DNA of 64,000 nt. Source: Gentiana macrophylla. Its lineage: Eukaryota > Streptophyta > Magnoliopsida > Gentianales > Gentianaceae. The translations under genes and the position numbers were made by a program. Location of the stretch: NCBI GenBank assembly GCA_026214975.1, contig JAOBSW010000372.1:1-64000 (forward strand), in the 5' to 3' direction. How positions within the stretch are numbered: position 1 is the stretch's first letter; each line of letters begins with the position of its first letter. Shown piece after piece: positions 1 to 10,865 of the stretch. The notes under the pieces are model-generated. The model made no database searches. It had not been told where the DNA came from and saw only the letters and a program-made list of their open reading frames with translations.

Positions 1-1600
1 CAAAAATACGATCATGCAACATCAAGAATTGAGGATCCAATTAGGCGATGCAACCCATCAAAACCACAAGGACATGTTCTCCCGATCTAAGGAAATAGTG
101 GAGTGTGTGAGTGAATATTCTTCAAGCTTGCTATCAACTAACGATCATCAAATCATGCAAGCCTTACTCAAAACATGCAACCCTAAGCTTAGGAATGGGA
201 TCAATCTCCATTAATGAAGTACTCGGAATCAAGGAACTAGGTCAGGTGTAGTTGACAAATCGGCTTGTAACGTTCTGTGCTAGGGTAGTGGCAATTTGAA
301 AGAGAATACAAGGATAATCAAAATAATAAGGCAAGATAGCAAGAATCCGCACATTCTCCTTCCCGACACCAATCTTCCAATTTAGCCACTTTCTATCCTT
401 ACGTCACTTAGGTTCTTACAATTCGCTTCAAAATTGCCTTCAATGACTCATTATTTAACTATGTATTTACAACTTGTAGCTTCTTTTTATTTGTGTTTTT
501 GATTTGTTAGAAGCTTTTATTCGACTCTTGGAATATGTACAAAATAAAGAGATTTTTTTTTCACCAATGGTTTCCAAACCGAACTTCATAACATGTCCTC
601 TCAACCTGTTAACACTCTCATCCAACTCTTAGTTGCCAACCACCGCTCTCACAATTATTAGACCCTTGCTATGCTTGCGGGAGGCCAAAGGAATGTAGAA
701 CCAAAATTTCGGCTAAAAAGGTTATTGTATGAGGCTAAGTACGAACGGCTAGCTCGAGTGGGGTCTCACCACTCTACAAGGCTAAGATGGGGACAGAAAG
801 GGAAATTCACGTTCAGGTAGGTCATTTGGCTATGGTTGAGTCAAAGTAATGTCAAAAATCGTCATCCCTATTCCAATTCCAAGCCCCCGTTATTTGTCTC
901 AAATGAATAGCATTCATAAGTTCAAGTTGCAAGCTAGAGCGTGCATGCACAATTTCATGGATAGTTGTTTATTAACAAAGAAAATCAGAATATACGTACA
1001 CAGCGGATCACACTACCAACAAAGATTAGTGAATAACATGTACCTATGTTCCATCAGAGTTACTCATTTTATTGAAATGCTCACTCTATCAATTACAGGA
1101 TCGTAATTTATGCCAAAAGATAATTTATGTAGCTCCAAATTTCGAGGATGATCAAGGCTAAGGTTTTTCTTAAGCAATTAACGGCGTTGTTAGACTAATC
1201 AGATCTCACTCCCCACTTACGAGCTTGCATTGCCAATGCGAAGTGAGTAATGACAAGACGATTAGTGGAAACAACGGGAATCAAGATGAGCAAAATAGAG
1301 AAAATGACCATGAGCAAAACTAGGCAAAATCTGGAAATTTTGAAGGGCCTTTTGGCGACGCCGAAGAAAAATGGTGCACGCTAAAAACACTATTGCTATA
1401 TGAGAGAGTTTGTCTGTGAAAAGTGACGCATGCCAAAACAGGGTTGGCGCACGCCATTCCTGAATACAAGAGGAATGGTGCATGCCAAAACACTCTAGCG
1501 TAGGTCAGTAGTGCAGAAAGATCATGAAAGGGAGGGTTTTCATGCAGAGGGGTTAAAAGAAATGGATATGTACAGTGGCATGATAATCAAAACAGGTAAA
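1..1600. other. Left-edge intergenic DNA, no gene recognised
   Basis: No conserved protein, RNA gene or complete element is recognisable here. The only open frames are short (66 codons at 14-214 on plus, 85 codons at 849-1106 on plus) and match no family I know. Around 1340-1500 there is a cluster of short GC-rich words of the type TGGCGCACGCC and GCATGCCAAAAC in otherwise AT-rich DNA; related words recur at 35280-35600, so this may be the edge of a decayed LTR of the same family. Confidence 0.5.
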
Positions 1601-1659
1601 TAAACAAAGACAAATATTTTACATTATTGGAATGAAACAGAAATTGCAAAAGCATTGTT

Positions 1660-2580
1660 TAGAGGCATCAAGTGGAATTGAAACAAAGATTCAAAACAAC
1701 CAGCATAATAGAAAACTAGAAAAAACACTCGACCAACCAAACCAACCAACAACCAAACATACGAACTAATCAAACTCGACATCATCCACGACATCGGACT
1801 CGTCAGAAGACGGAGGAGCACCAGGCATGTCCCTCGGAGCAAGGCCACGACGCAGCGAATCGGACTAGTAGAACTCATCCCAAGAGTAGGTGGGAACTCG
1901 GACCATGCAAAGATGAGAGATCAGCCACGCAAAGGGAATGAAGGGTAAGGTGCAAGTAGGTTGAGCATAGGACCATGCAGCTTGTTGAATCAACTTACCC
2001 CAATTAATGTACACCTCACGCCTGATGGCGTAGAGCAAAAGCAACTCATTGTCATCAAAGACTGGAAATTGTCTCAGTGGGAAGAATGCGGTTGTTGACA
2101 AAATGCTTCCATGCCCGTGATTTCAGGAGAAAGAGTAGCAACCGAGTAGTTTGCACGAGGACCTTCCCATCCCGGAAAAGCGCAGCGATAGCAAAGTGGA
2201 GAGATGAGCCATGAAACTACCAATGTTGGATAGGTTCCACTTGACCTCATAGTGTTGATGGGATGCAACGGTGGTGGAAGAGAGGTGAAAATCATTATTG
2301 ATATCCATCCAATGAAAGGGCACCTCAATCCCACCTAACCATGACCGAATTATAATTAGACCGCTCTTCGTGCTCAAGTGGACAACATGGCGTAGAACTC
2401 ACGAACAACAGTCTCGTTGATCCGTCCATGGGGTGGTGCGACCAAACGATTCCATCCTCCCCACTCTATGCGATACTCAGACAAGTCTTTAAGCTTCATG
2501 TAGTTAACTCCCCGTTCCAAAAGGATAGGGCGACGGTTGAAAAGCTCGATGTAGTTGTGCACAGCGTCGGCACCAGCCAC
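1660..2580 (-). pseudogene. Remnant of plant transposon-associated protein domain (PF20167-like)
   Basis: Minus-strand frames that overlap and shift into one another (2374-2580, 2123-2377, 2074-2334, 1865-2101) together read like the 'putative plant transposon protein' domain found in many plant retroelements. In order they show FNRRPILLERGVNY, then GGWNRLVAPP, then VREFYAML near the N-terminal part, a block beginning ATLSPEITGMEAFC, and LLYAIRREVYINWGKLI followed by LPFIPFAWLISHLC in the C-terminal part. An acidic tail (SSDESDVVDDVEFD) follows a stop near 1866. At least three frameshifts or stops break it. Function of the domain is unknown; it usually sits beside gag-pol genes. The assignment is from remembered family pattern, not a search. 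Confidence 0.6.
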
Positions 2581-2659
2581 CCATTACCCATCAAACCCTA
2601 ACTTTTTTTATTATAATTCCACCCTTTCCTCTCCAAACTCTCCCACCTTGCTATTGCTG

Positions 2660-3090
2660 ATGCTCTAAGGATCGGTTGGAGTTTATGTGTTCCAGGACAA
2701 TGAGTACTCAATTAGTGATACGGTTTTTCTCAAGTTGAGTCGTATAAGCAGACCTTCTTGCCTCTCAAGAGAAATCTAAAACTCCCTGCTAAGTATTTTG
2801 GCCCGTATGAAATTATTAGAAGAGTGTGACCAATAGCCTATAAATTACCCCCTCACGGCATCATCCAAACTCCAACCCGCTTTCCATGTTTCTATCTTCA
2901 AGAAAAACATAAGGGCTCCCTATCAATCCTAGCATGCAGCTCCCAGTTACTATAGATGATGGCCAATTCGTGGCTTTCACATAGAAAGATATATGAGATT
3001 CGTTCAGTTAAGAGGAGAAGTGTTGTTGTGGCCAATGCATTTTTTAAGTGGATGAGTCTGTCGGGAGACTCAGGACCCCTGATTTGCATG
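2660..3090 (+). pseudogene. Ty3/gypsy integrase C-terminus and chromodomain remnant
   Basis: The plus strand reads DTVFLKLSRISRPSCLSRE, then LPAKYFGPYEIIRRV and AYKLPPHGIIQTP. This is the familiar order of the integrase C-terminal segment of plant chromoviruses (a 'VFLKLQPYRQ' strand followed by a 'KLSPRYFGPYEI' strand). Further on, VVANAFFKWMSLSGDS around 3015-3070 resembles the start of the adjoining chromodomain. Stops interrupt the frame in three places. No LTR, protease or RT is visible next to it, so it is a small orphan fragment. Confidence 0.55.
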
Positions 3091-3099
3091 CTTTATTTG

Positions 3100-3693
3100 A
3101 TTTTATTTTATTTTAGAGGAACTTTATTAGTCTGAGTACATTAATTTTACTATATTTTTTTTTGCCTTTATTTACGATATAGAAAAACACTTTATTCGGC
3201 ATGATATTAAATACAATTCAAACATGTTTACTGAAAATCTATTCATAGACTAAAAACAAATATGAATCAACTCATGTATAGATACCGCTATATCATAGCA
3301 GGAAAACCCAACCATGTATATTGCAGAGATGGTTCTTCTGCACAAAAAACATCAAGGAGAAAAAGGCAACAACTAATATTCACACAAACATTTAGCAGGA
3401 GCTCGACACGCCTTCCTCCTTGTGGCCGCATAGCCACAAGGCCCGCGACTCTAGATTTAATATGAACACGGCAATGGATTCAAAAGAAAAAACAAAATAG
3501 AAATCCAGCAAAAGCAGGATCCAGAAGACCACGTTTTCTTTTCTTTTTTTTCTTTTATGAAGGAGAGGTACCACATATTCAAACCTGGTTAACAACTATG
3601 TACCTAAAGAAAATTCAAAAAGCCCCTAATTTTTTCAAAAGCCGGGATTTTCTACAATGTAAAGAGCACCAATCAAGTCACCGACTCTGTGAA
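3100..3693. other. Downstream flank of the Gag1-like clamp gene
   Basis: AT-rich sequence without a recognisable gene. It lies 3' of the minus-strand stop codon at 3694-3696 and should contain that gene's 3' UTR and polyadenylation region. Short open frames on either strand here show no family resemblance. Confidence 0.4.
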
Positions 3694-6600
3694 TCAATCA
3701 TACATCCCTTCGTTCTCCCATACGTCTACAAGAAAGTCCACCAATTCCTGTGAAGTTGAAATATGTGGCAAAGATTAGGTAATAAAATAAGTAAACAAAT
3801 AAACTATATGAAAGGACTTACAGCAAGAGGAACAGGCTTTGGAAACGGTTTGTTGCTTTCGAATAAACAGTCATACGTTGCACTCCAACTGCAAAGCCAA
3901 AACTTTTTAGGGATGCAATGACAGAAATTTGCTGAGAAAGATGAAAGGGAAGTGATAAATAACCAATCTTTAACTCAGCATAAATACACAACAGATCAAC
4001 CATAAAAAATGCTACAAAAAAAAGATAATATTGTTCTTTCAAAAGACTGTAGAGCAAAACTCTACTATCTAGAATCAAGTTTAAAATCAATAAGTAAAAG
4101 GGAAGGGAATCCGGTGTGTGGTCCAATGAAGGGATTAGCACTTAAACTTTATGTGCACAATTTTTGCGGCTCGAACCTGTGACTTTGGCGATAACTTTAC
4201 AGTCAATAAGTAGCTTGAATATTCTCTGCCAGTTTCCTCACACCCACTTTTAAGACTAAAAAGGATAAAGGCTAGAAATTGTATTACCAGGTTGAACAGG
4301 GAAAAAAAATAATCACTACATGCTTCAGGAATACTGGGAAAAACCGCCGATCCACAATTATCACCATAACCCTCCCTCTCACTCAGACTAAAACTGATTT
4401 CAAATCTGAACCAATTATGCCCTCTTCAGTGGTCATCGGGACATAGGTCAACCGTCTTTTCCTTCGACAGTAGCTCCACTATCGATTGGAAGCTGGTGGT
4501 CATTGGCCAACCTTTTGAGCTTGAATGACCTCCTCGAGGTCCTTTTCTCAGGCTCCTTTGAGCCAGAAATGGTTTCCTTGGACAGAGTTGGCAGGGAGCG
4601 CGATGCCAATGAAAGATGTCTCTCTTTCTTACATCTCTCCGTCTAGAGCTGAGATCCCACTAACAATCTTCCCTGATGCAGTCTCATATGAACTACAAAG
4701 TGGAAGAATGCTATTGTGGGTTGCTTCTCTTTCTTTTCCCGATTATGCAGTAGTTCACAATGGGAAGGTGGGGAAGACATGGGTTAATCAAGGTTCAAAG
4801 GTTGATATAGGTGCTTTCTTGAGTCCGAGGAGGCAAAGTTGGATGCTTTGGAGCAATTTCCAGTCATGGGCTCCTAATATGGTTCTGGACAGGATTGGCC
4901 AAGGTCCCGGCGTGGATTCCCCTCTAGAGTCTTTGTCTGCAATGTTTCACTCCTAAATAGGTTAAGATGGCTAGCATGATTAGATGCCCTTTTTATGATA
5001 CAAATGCACCACTGCTCCCAGACACTATTAAGATCCAAAATGAATTTGGTGAAATAATCAGTCAAATAGTTACTTATGAACGGCTTCCACCCATGTGCTG
5101 CCATTGCGAAGCTTATGGACATACTGTTGTTAAGATGTGAGAGGTTGAATCCTGGCTCAAAATTCGATGGCAGACTAGTGAGTGGGGATTGTAACCCTAT
5201 TTTTCCATAGGAGGCTAGGGTCAATCAGTCCAGAAACATAATTTTGATGATTCAGAGAGATGATAGCTCTTTGGTTGAGGATTATAAGATGTTCTAAAGG
5301 AGATCCAATTATACAAGCGACTTATTTTTTTTGCTGAGGATGAATACCAAGCTGCTTATGTTGACCATCTGCATATGTTATCTGGGGTTTTGAGGGACTT
5401 TCTGACTTCTCCAGTGTAGAACTAATCAAAGCTGTCCTTTTCTACATGACATCTGAAACTGCTCCAGGACCTGACACTGCTACTTTTTTAAGGCCATCTG
5501 CCAGTGATAGGCTTGGAGTTTATGTAGGTTGGTAGGCAGTTCTTCTAACATAACCATATGTAGTTCTGTACTAGCCCTTAAATAGTAATCTATTTTCTTA
5601 ATCACTAAGAAGAAGGGGGATGTAAAGATGACAGATTTAAGGGGGCTCATTTCTTGTTGCAAAGCGCTGTACAAGTGCATCACCCAAGTCTTAATTAACA
5701 AACTAATCAGTGTGATTTTTCCTTTGATCAGCCCAAAACAAGTGGCCTTTATCAAAGGTAGATCCGTTGGACATTGTGCTAATTCAAAGGATTACCGATG
5801 GTTAAGGGTCCGGTCACATGTTCCTTAAAATGGATCTTATGGAAGCGTTTGATACTGTTTCTTGGGACTTCCTTATGCATGCTTTGAAGAATATGAGCTT
5901 CCCAGATACTTTTACACTTGGATCTAGCTATGCAAAAGCAGTGTTGCCTTCTCTACCAACTGTAACTATTCATTGGTCGGATGTTTCCACAGCTCTAGGG
6001 GATGAAGTCAAGGGAATGCTATTTCCACTTATCTAATGGTTGTGTAGAATTTAGAGAAAAGAGAGATAGAAATGGGAGAAAACTGTTGTATATTGCTTAG
6101 AACTCTCATCGGGTAGGATAAGAGAGATATTACATATATAGAAAAGCCTCCAACGGCTAGAAAAACAAAACAGACCCACAACCAACGGCTAGTGTACAGT
6201 AAAAACAGTTTTACTACACTTAGCTGAGATTAGACCACTACAAGGGTACTTGGGATCAGAGGACAAGCTTATTAACACTAATTAAGGCTATTACACACGG
6301 ATATTAAACACAGGTTGTATATCGTTTGGGGAAGGCTTCACTGTTAACTTCTGGGAAAGTGTCTTCATGTTGTCCAAATGAACCTTGAAGTAGATTGAAT
6401 AAATTCTTGCAGGCTTCCTTGGAGTGATGCATACTTGAATGCAAAGAAAGCAAAAATGAGATGGAAAGACATTTGTTGTCTCGTTACTCAAGGGGGGCAG
6501 GGATTGTACAGATTGACCCATTTGAAACTGATTTGGAAAATATGTCTAGAATAGGAGTGAATAAGGATTCGCTGGGTGCACACACAGCATTCTAAAAAGG

Positions 6601-8583
6601 GAATCTTTTTTCTGGAATGTCATTCTTACATCGAATGACACAAGCCCGTGGTGTAGATGTCTTGATCTAAGAAACCTGACTCAACACTGTATTTCCACTT
6701 TACTGAGAAATGGTATGCCTACAAGTTTTTGGCTTGATCTTTGACATTCTTTTTTGCAGCTACGGGGTATCCTGACTAATGGGCTGCTGACCGCACTGGT
6801 ACTGTTGCTCACTTTATTCGGGAAGAGTTGGAAGTGGCCAAAGGGGAGGCTTGAGGAGTTGAGACGATTTATTGCCAATACCCAAGATTTTATCTTCACA
6901 ATGGAATGTGCTCTGAGTTTAAACATGGAAATAAGAAAAGTTGGGTAGTGACAGCTCGTCTGGCAAAAGAAAACGGTGCCTAGATACAACTTTATTTGGC
7001 TAGAACAGAGATTAAGCATGTTAATTAGACTTAATTAGGGTGTGGTTCACTCAAAATCATGTGTAATGTGTATGAACAATTATGAGACCATTGACCATTT
7101 TTATTTTCCTGCTTGTATTGTACACAAATCTGGCAAGATCTGGTGAAGAACATGGAGCTGCAGCTTGGTGTGGACTAATGGGATGAGGTTCTTGATTGGT
7201 TGTGTTCTCCAGATTCACCTACAGGTTCCTGGTGTGTGTGTTGATTTTGAGCTTTTATGTGGTTATCTACATTGTTTGGCAGGAGATGAATAAAATTATT
7301 TTAGTTCAAGGCCTCCCCTGTTTTTTCTTGTTGAAGCATTCAAAACCATTTGGCTCTATGTTTCTAAGTGGAGATTAGTGCTTAAAAATAGGCTGAATTT
7401 GAGATTCACTATTCAAACTGTCTAGATCTTCGCATTTTTGACAAAAACTAGGCCTCTTGAACATTTCTGTTGGTAAGGTGTCTTTGTTCTTCAAACTGGA
7501 CTGTAACGCTTGATCATTTATAATAAAGAAAATCACTTATTCAAAAAGAAAGGGGAAAACACACCATAACTCCCTAAGAATTCGGTTCACTACATCATAG
7601 CGAAGAAGAGTCCTGTGACCAGAAGCGGAGATAATTTTCAGACCATCCTCTTGGAATTTTCAAAGGGGTAAGCAAAACAAAAGAAGTTACAGATTTCATG
7701 CACTAATAAGCAGAACCAATTCGCAAGCTCCAGGGAAACCAAAAAAAAAAATCCAAGAATCACAAGCAAAGTGGAAGGGCTTAAGCAAAATATAAGCACG
7801 GATTCCAATAATTTGACTATAAAACGTCATATCGAATGCATAAGAAACTGAATATCAATAAAAGAGGAAATGATTAATCTCAATAAAACAGTCACCATGT
7901 AAAGCATAATTCTACAGCATATACAAACTATGCATATGAGCATATACTGCAGGATTAGTTATTCTAGGTGATTCAGACAATGACGCAGAATATAGCAGAG
8001 CAGCTCTCACCACTCAGTCATTTGTAATGTAAAATACTTCCAATTCACTGACTCCCGTCCTTAACACAATACAACCAAGAGCAACCCAAACAAATAAGAA
8101 TTAAATCACCTCACAAACAATTTATAAAAACATGATATGTTACCTCAACTTAGGTTCACGCGAATGCTGCACTGCTGGTGTCTGAGGTTTTCTACTGTCT
8201 ATCCACTTATCTCTGGTCTGGTTCCAAAGCAGAAGGCCTGTAACTAAAACCCGTGAACATGAAATAGCATTAACAAAAAATCAACATGCAAATGCTGCCA
8301 GTTAAAATAACTTGCCCTGATTTACAAACTCAGCATTGGCATTTGAGTTCCCAATGCCATGAGTATCATACATCTGAGTTGAATTACTAATTGATGAAAT
8401 ACTTCCTACTGACTGAACAGTGCTGTTGTCCATGTCACATGTGCTCGGTGTCCAAACACTCTCGGATAGTCCAAGATTTAATTCTTTTGGAGCTGCTGGA
8501 GCGTCAGGATATTCCTGTTTTACAGTCGTGTCAACTGAAGAGATTAGTTCTGACTTGAGAGGAGATCCAATACAACCACTGCT
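3694..8583 (-). CDS. Plant Gag1-like clamp (DUF4050) family protein, spliced, 5' end not resolved
   Basis: Four exons assemble in frame on the minus strand: 8583-8316, 8237-8144, 3888-3822 and 3747-3694 (stop TGA at 3694-3696). They give about 160 residues with the order seen in plant DUF4050 proteins: a serine-rich stretch (CDMDNSTVQSVGSISSIS), AEFVNQG joined to LLLWNQTRDKWIDSRKP, HSREPKLSWSATYD, ESNKPFPKPVPLA, and the C-terminal ELVDFLVDVWENEGMYD. Splice phases agree at all junctions. The first exon shown could instead begin at 8607, where a second acceptor lies in the same phase. The true start codon should be in an upstream exon between 8600 and 10060. The molecular role in plants is not established; the name comes from a fungal TORC1-related domain. 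The TE-filled intron between 3889 and 8143 has not altered the coding exons. Confidence 0.82.
4430..5160 (+). pseudogene. LINE ORF1 remnant (gag-like, CCHC)
   Basis: The segment around 4500-4620 reads LNDLLEVLFSGSFEPEM, and 5025-5130 reads IQNEFGEIISQIVTYERLPP followed by CCHCEAYGHT. The second block is the conserved 'VTYEWLPPxCxxC..GH' zinc-knuckle neighbourhood of plant LINE ORF1 proteins (DUF4283/zf-CCHC_4). The knuckle is broken by a stop right after. Several stops and frameshifts separate the pieces, so the protein is not made. Confidence 0.65.
5600..6032 (+). pseudogene. LINE reverse transcriptase fragment
   Basis: Two frames carry the N-terminal half of a LINE RT: DLRGLISCCKALYKCITQVL with LISPKQVAFIKGRSVG (5628-5790), then MDLMEAFDTVSWDFLMHALK (5829-5890), containing the first catalytic aspartate block. 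They are offset by a frameshift near 5800. The YADD-type block is missing; the sequence stops at the solo LTR at 6033 and resumes beyond it with much later LINE sequence, so a deletion accompanied or preceded that insertion. Confidence 0.75.
6033..6282 (-). mobile_element. Solo LTR (Copia-like) inside the LINE, candidate TSD CTAAT
   Basis: A 240-bp block (6038-6277) interrupts the LINE. Read on minus it begins TGTTAATAAGC, has CTATATATGTAATATCTC in the middle and ends near AATTCTACACAACC, a layout typical of short Copia LTRs. CTAAT stands on both sides (6033-6037 and 6278-6282). There is no internal region or second LTR, so it is a solo LTR left by recombination. The exact 3' terminal base is ambiguous because the expected final A overlaps the duplication. 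Confidence 0.6.
6500..7140 (+). pseudogene. LINE C-terminal zf-RVT region remnant
   Basis: Near 7038-7130 the plus strand reads CVMCMNNYETIDHFYFPAC then HKSGKIW, which matches the 'C..C....E...HLFF.C......W' zinc-binding signature that ends plant LINE polyproteins. The DNA before it is badly frameshifted. Confidence 0.65.
8238..8315 (-). other. 78-bp GC-AG intron in the Gag1-like clamp gene
   Basis: Reading the minus strand, the exon ends GTAAATCAGG and the intron starts GCAAGT, ending GTTACAG before GCCTTCTGC. Only this GC donor joins the two exons in frame to give NQGLLLW, the expected family sequence. GCAAGT is the classic strong form of the rare GC donor class. No GT donor at a compatible phase is visible nearby. 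Confidence 0.7.
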
Positions 8584-10060
8584 CTGCAACCAAAGATGTA
8601 GCTGGTTCTGTAAAACTGTGAATAACACAAATCAACATCATAAGGAGAAAAACTAAATACAATCGAAATTGTCTTCCTCTAGAATATTTTGTCTTGGGGC
8701 GAACCATAAGAGGCAAGAGCACAAGCACCAATTGACTCCATCAAGCTAATATTTACCAGTCCCAAATATATTGGCTAAATGAGAATAGACATTAGAGCAG
8801 ACTCCCAATCGAACACAAACATTATGCAAGAAACGAAACTTCAATCCTAATCAAGATAGTCAAATTACACATAAAAAGAAACGTTGAACAAACTCAAGAC
8901 AGATTTAAGAAAGGAGCAAGAAGTTTTTTCCCATTTATTCAGACGAAACTGAATGCGATTCAAAGAGCTTACAAACACATATCAATGTAAAATTAGAGAT
9001 AAAAACTGTCAGTGCTACCAGGAAGTCTTTTACAGAAAGAAACTCGGATGCAGAAAGGGAAAAGGAAACCATCATGAGGGGTTAAAACGAGTACTTTATA
9101 AACCTTCAATGAACAGCATCAAGTTGAAGATTATGCCGAAAAGACTAACAATACTATGGAATGCCAAAAGGACTAACATGACTATGGAATGCCATAATAA
9201 ATCCCTAAATCAGGTGCATTACCTGATAAGGTCATGAAGACATTCTCTGTTAAAACACATAAAGCACACACGTTCTCCAATGGTTATGTTAAAAACTAAT
9301 TCAAGCAATAATAACATCCAAAAAAAACTATCAACACTGGAAGTCAACCATGTTGAAATGGTAATCCATCAATAACAGTCAACCCTACAAAGCACCAAAA
9401 CGGTAGTGCAAAACTATATGCATTTCCATTAGGTCATTCATATCCAACCCACCCTGATCATCTTAACAGATTTCACTATCCCGCCTGAGAGTAAAAACCT
9501 GATTCCGTCCTTGATTTCCTTAATACCTAACTACGAGGCCTTTATAACTGTCAGGTGAACGATTAGAACTTTCTAGTGACTGAATCGATGTTTTTCCCAA
9601 ACAATACAAAAGCAAATTGAAACAGCAGAGAATTCTACCCAGTACTGGAGTCGACAAGGAAAAATGCACTAGTTCAAGTCAACAATTTTATTCAGCCATT
9701 AGTAATGTAAGTTAAAATTTGATCAAAATGGAGCATCCTCGAGGAAACCGTCAATCCAACAACAATTCTACGTTAGCATGATGGGAATGGGGAAAAAAGA
9801 TTGAAAAGAATAACGTACCCCATGCAAGCAACGAGATGAAAAATCCAAGCTACAACAGTTCAGATGCGAATCGATTTCCGCAACATAAACGTCTACTGGA
9901 GAAAAATCAACAGACACATAGCCTTGCAAATAGAAAATCCAACACCAGGAAAAAGAATAATTTTATTAGATAAAATGAACCAAGAAAATGAGTAATTGCG
10001 GGGGTAGTAGACGGATTTTAGACCTGATATAGGAAGCGGGATCAATTGCAAAGGGAGAAA
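8584..10060 (-). other. Upstream part of the Gag1-like clamp gene: introns, first exon(s), promoter
   Basis: This AT-rich stretch lies 5' of the first recognised coding exon. A GT donor with good context (GTACGT, minus, at 9818) follows ...TGCATGGG and could end a first exon of about 9819-10060, which is richer in G+C than its surroundings. Its ATG phase does not fit the acceptors at 8583 or 8607, so it may be a UTR exon or another exon is missing. No other gene is seen. Confidence 0.35.
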
Positions 10061-10192
10061 TATGCAAGTCTCTCTGCAAGTTACTTCTTTTCGTAACTGA
10101 TCGGCAATTCACAATAAATTCCAACACCGAGACGCTTTATGCCCTCGACGGCCGGGTCCTGGCCGTTGTGGAAGAAATCGTTGATCAAGTCG

Positions 10193-10658
10193 ATGCTGAG
10201 CTATGATGCACCGACACTTCAATATGATCGCCGTGCGCCGTGTCCGACATAAGATACGATACGACACGTTCCGACACCGTGTCCGACACATGTCGGCTGA
10301 TTAAATTAATATTAAAATTTTAAATATCCGACACGTTTGCGACACACCGTTGACATTCTCCGACACGGCACGACACTCCCCGACATTCCTGAACCGAATT
10401 TTTTAATTTTTTTCTTTGTTTAATTTTTTTCAATAGAAACGCTAAAATACCCGATTTTCATTTTTATAATAATTAAATAAATAATAATAGGATCGTTTTT
10501 ATATGCTTTTTGTTGATAAATAATTATTTTTACAATTTATAATATTTTAATGTCAATCACAATTTCTTTTAAGACAGGTATAAAGTAGAATATATATTCT
10601 ACAGATATTCATGTAGAGTTTATGTAATACATATCTTATTTTCTAAATTTTTTTTCAG

Positions 10659-10726
<68 letters not shown>

Positions 10727-10841
10727 GTGTGTCAAGCGTGTCGTGTTTTTAAATTTTGGAATTAGCCGTATCGCCGTATCCTTGTCGCGTCATGCGGCGT
10801 GTCCATGTCCGTGTCCGTGTCTGTGCAACATAGATGTTGAG
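10193..10841. mobile_element. Non-autonomous TIR DNA transposon with 8-bp TSD
   Basis: The ends CTATGATGCACCGACAC (10201 onward) and the reverse complement of GTGTCTGTGCAACATAG (to 10833) are imperfect inverted repeats. Both arms are packed with CGACAC/GTGTCC-type words. It is flanked by ATGCTGAG (10193-10200) and ATGTTGAG (10834-10841), an 8-bp duplication with one mismatch. Length and TSD suit a hAT or Mutator-like element. The interior is AT-rich with a long TA run and encodes nothing. Confidence 0.65.
10660..10722. repeat. (TA)n microsatellite
   Basis: About 31 uninterrupted TA units inside the TIR element. Such a run is length-unstable, so the exact count is uncertain. Confidence 0.9.
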
Positions 10842-10865
10842 GCTGCCTCACTACTGGCTTAGAGA

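Larger units (their letters stand above)
4430..7545 (+). mobile_element. Dead L1-type LINE inside the intron
   Basis: A plus-strand non-LTR retrotransposon remnant in the usual plant L1 order: ORF1 with a CCHC-type knuckle region (4430-5150), reverse transcriptase (5600-6030), then a C-terminal zf-RVT knuckle region (6500-7140), and an A/T-rich 3' end with AATAAAG near 7520. Most of the endonuclease and large parts of RT are missing. It is antisense to the host gene. Target-site duplications could not be fixed by eye. Confidence 0.75.
3889..8143 (-). other. 4.3-kb intron of the Gag1-like clamp gene, expanded by TE insertions
   Basis: The intron runs from donor GTAACA (minus, at 8143) to acceptor TTTGCAG (minus, at 3889). 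Most of it (about 4430-7545) is a plus-strand LINE with a solo LTR inside. Pre-insertion intron DNA remains at both sides: 3889-4430 and 7546-8143, both AT-rich and without genes. The other visible introns of this gene are only 74 and 78 bp. Confidence 0.7.
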
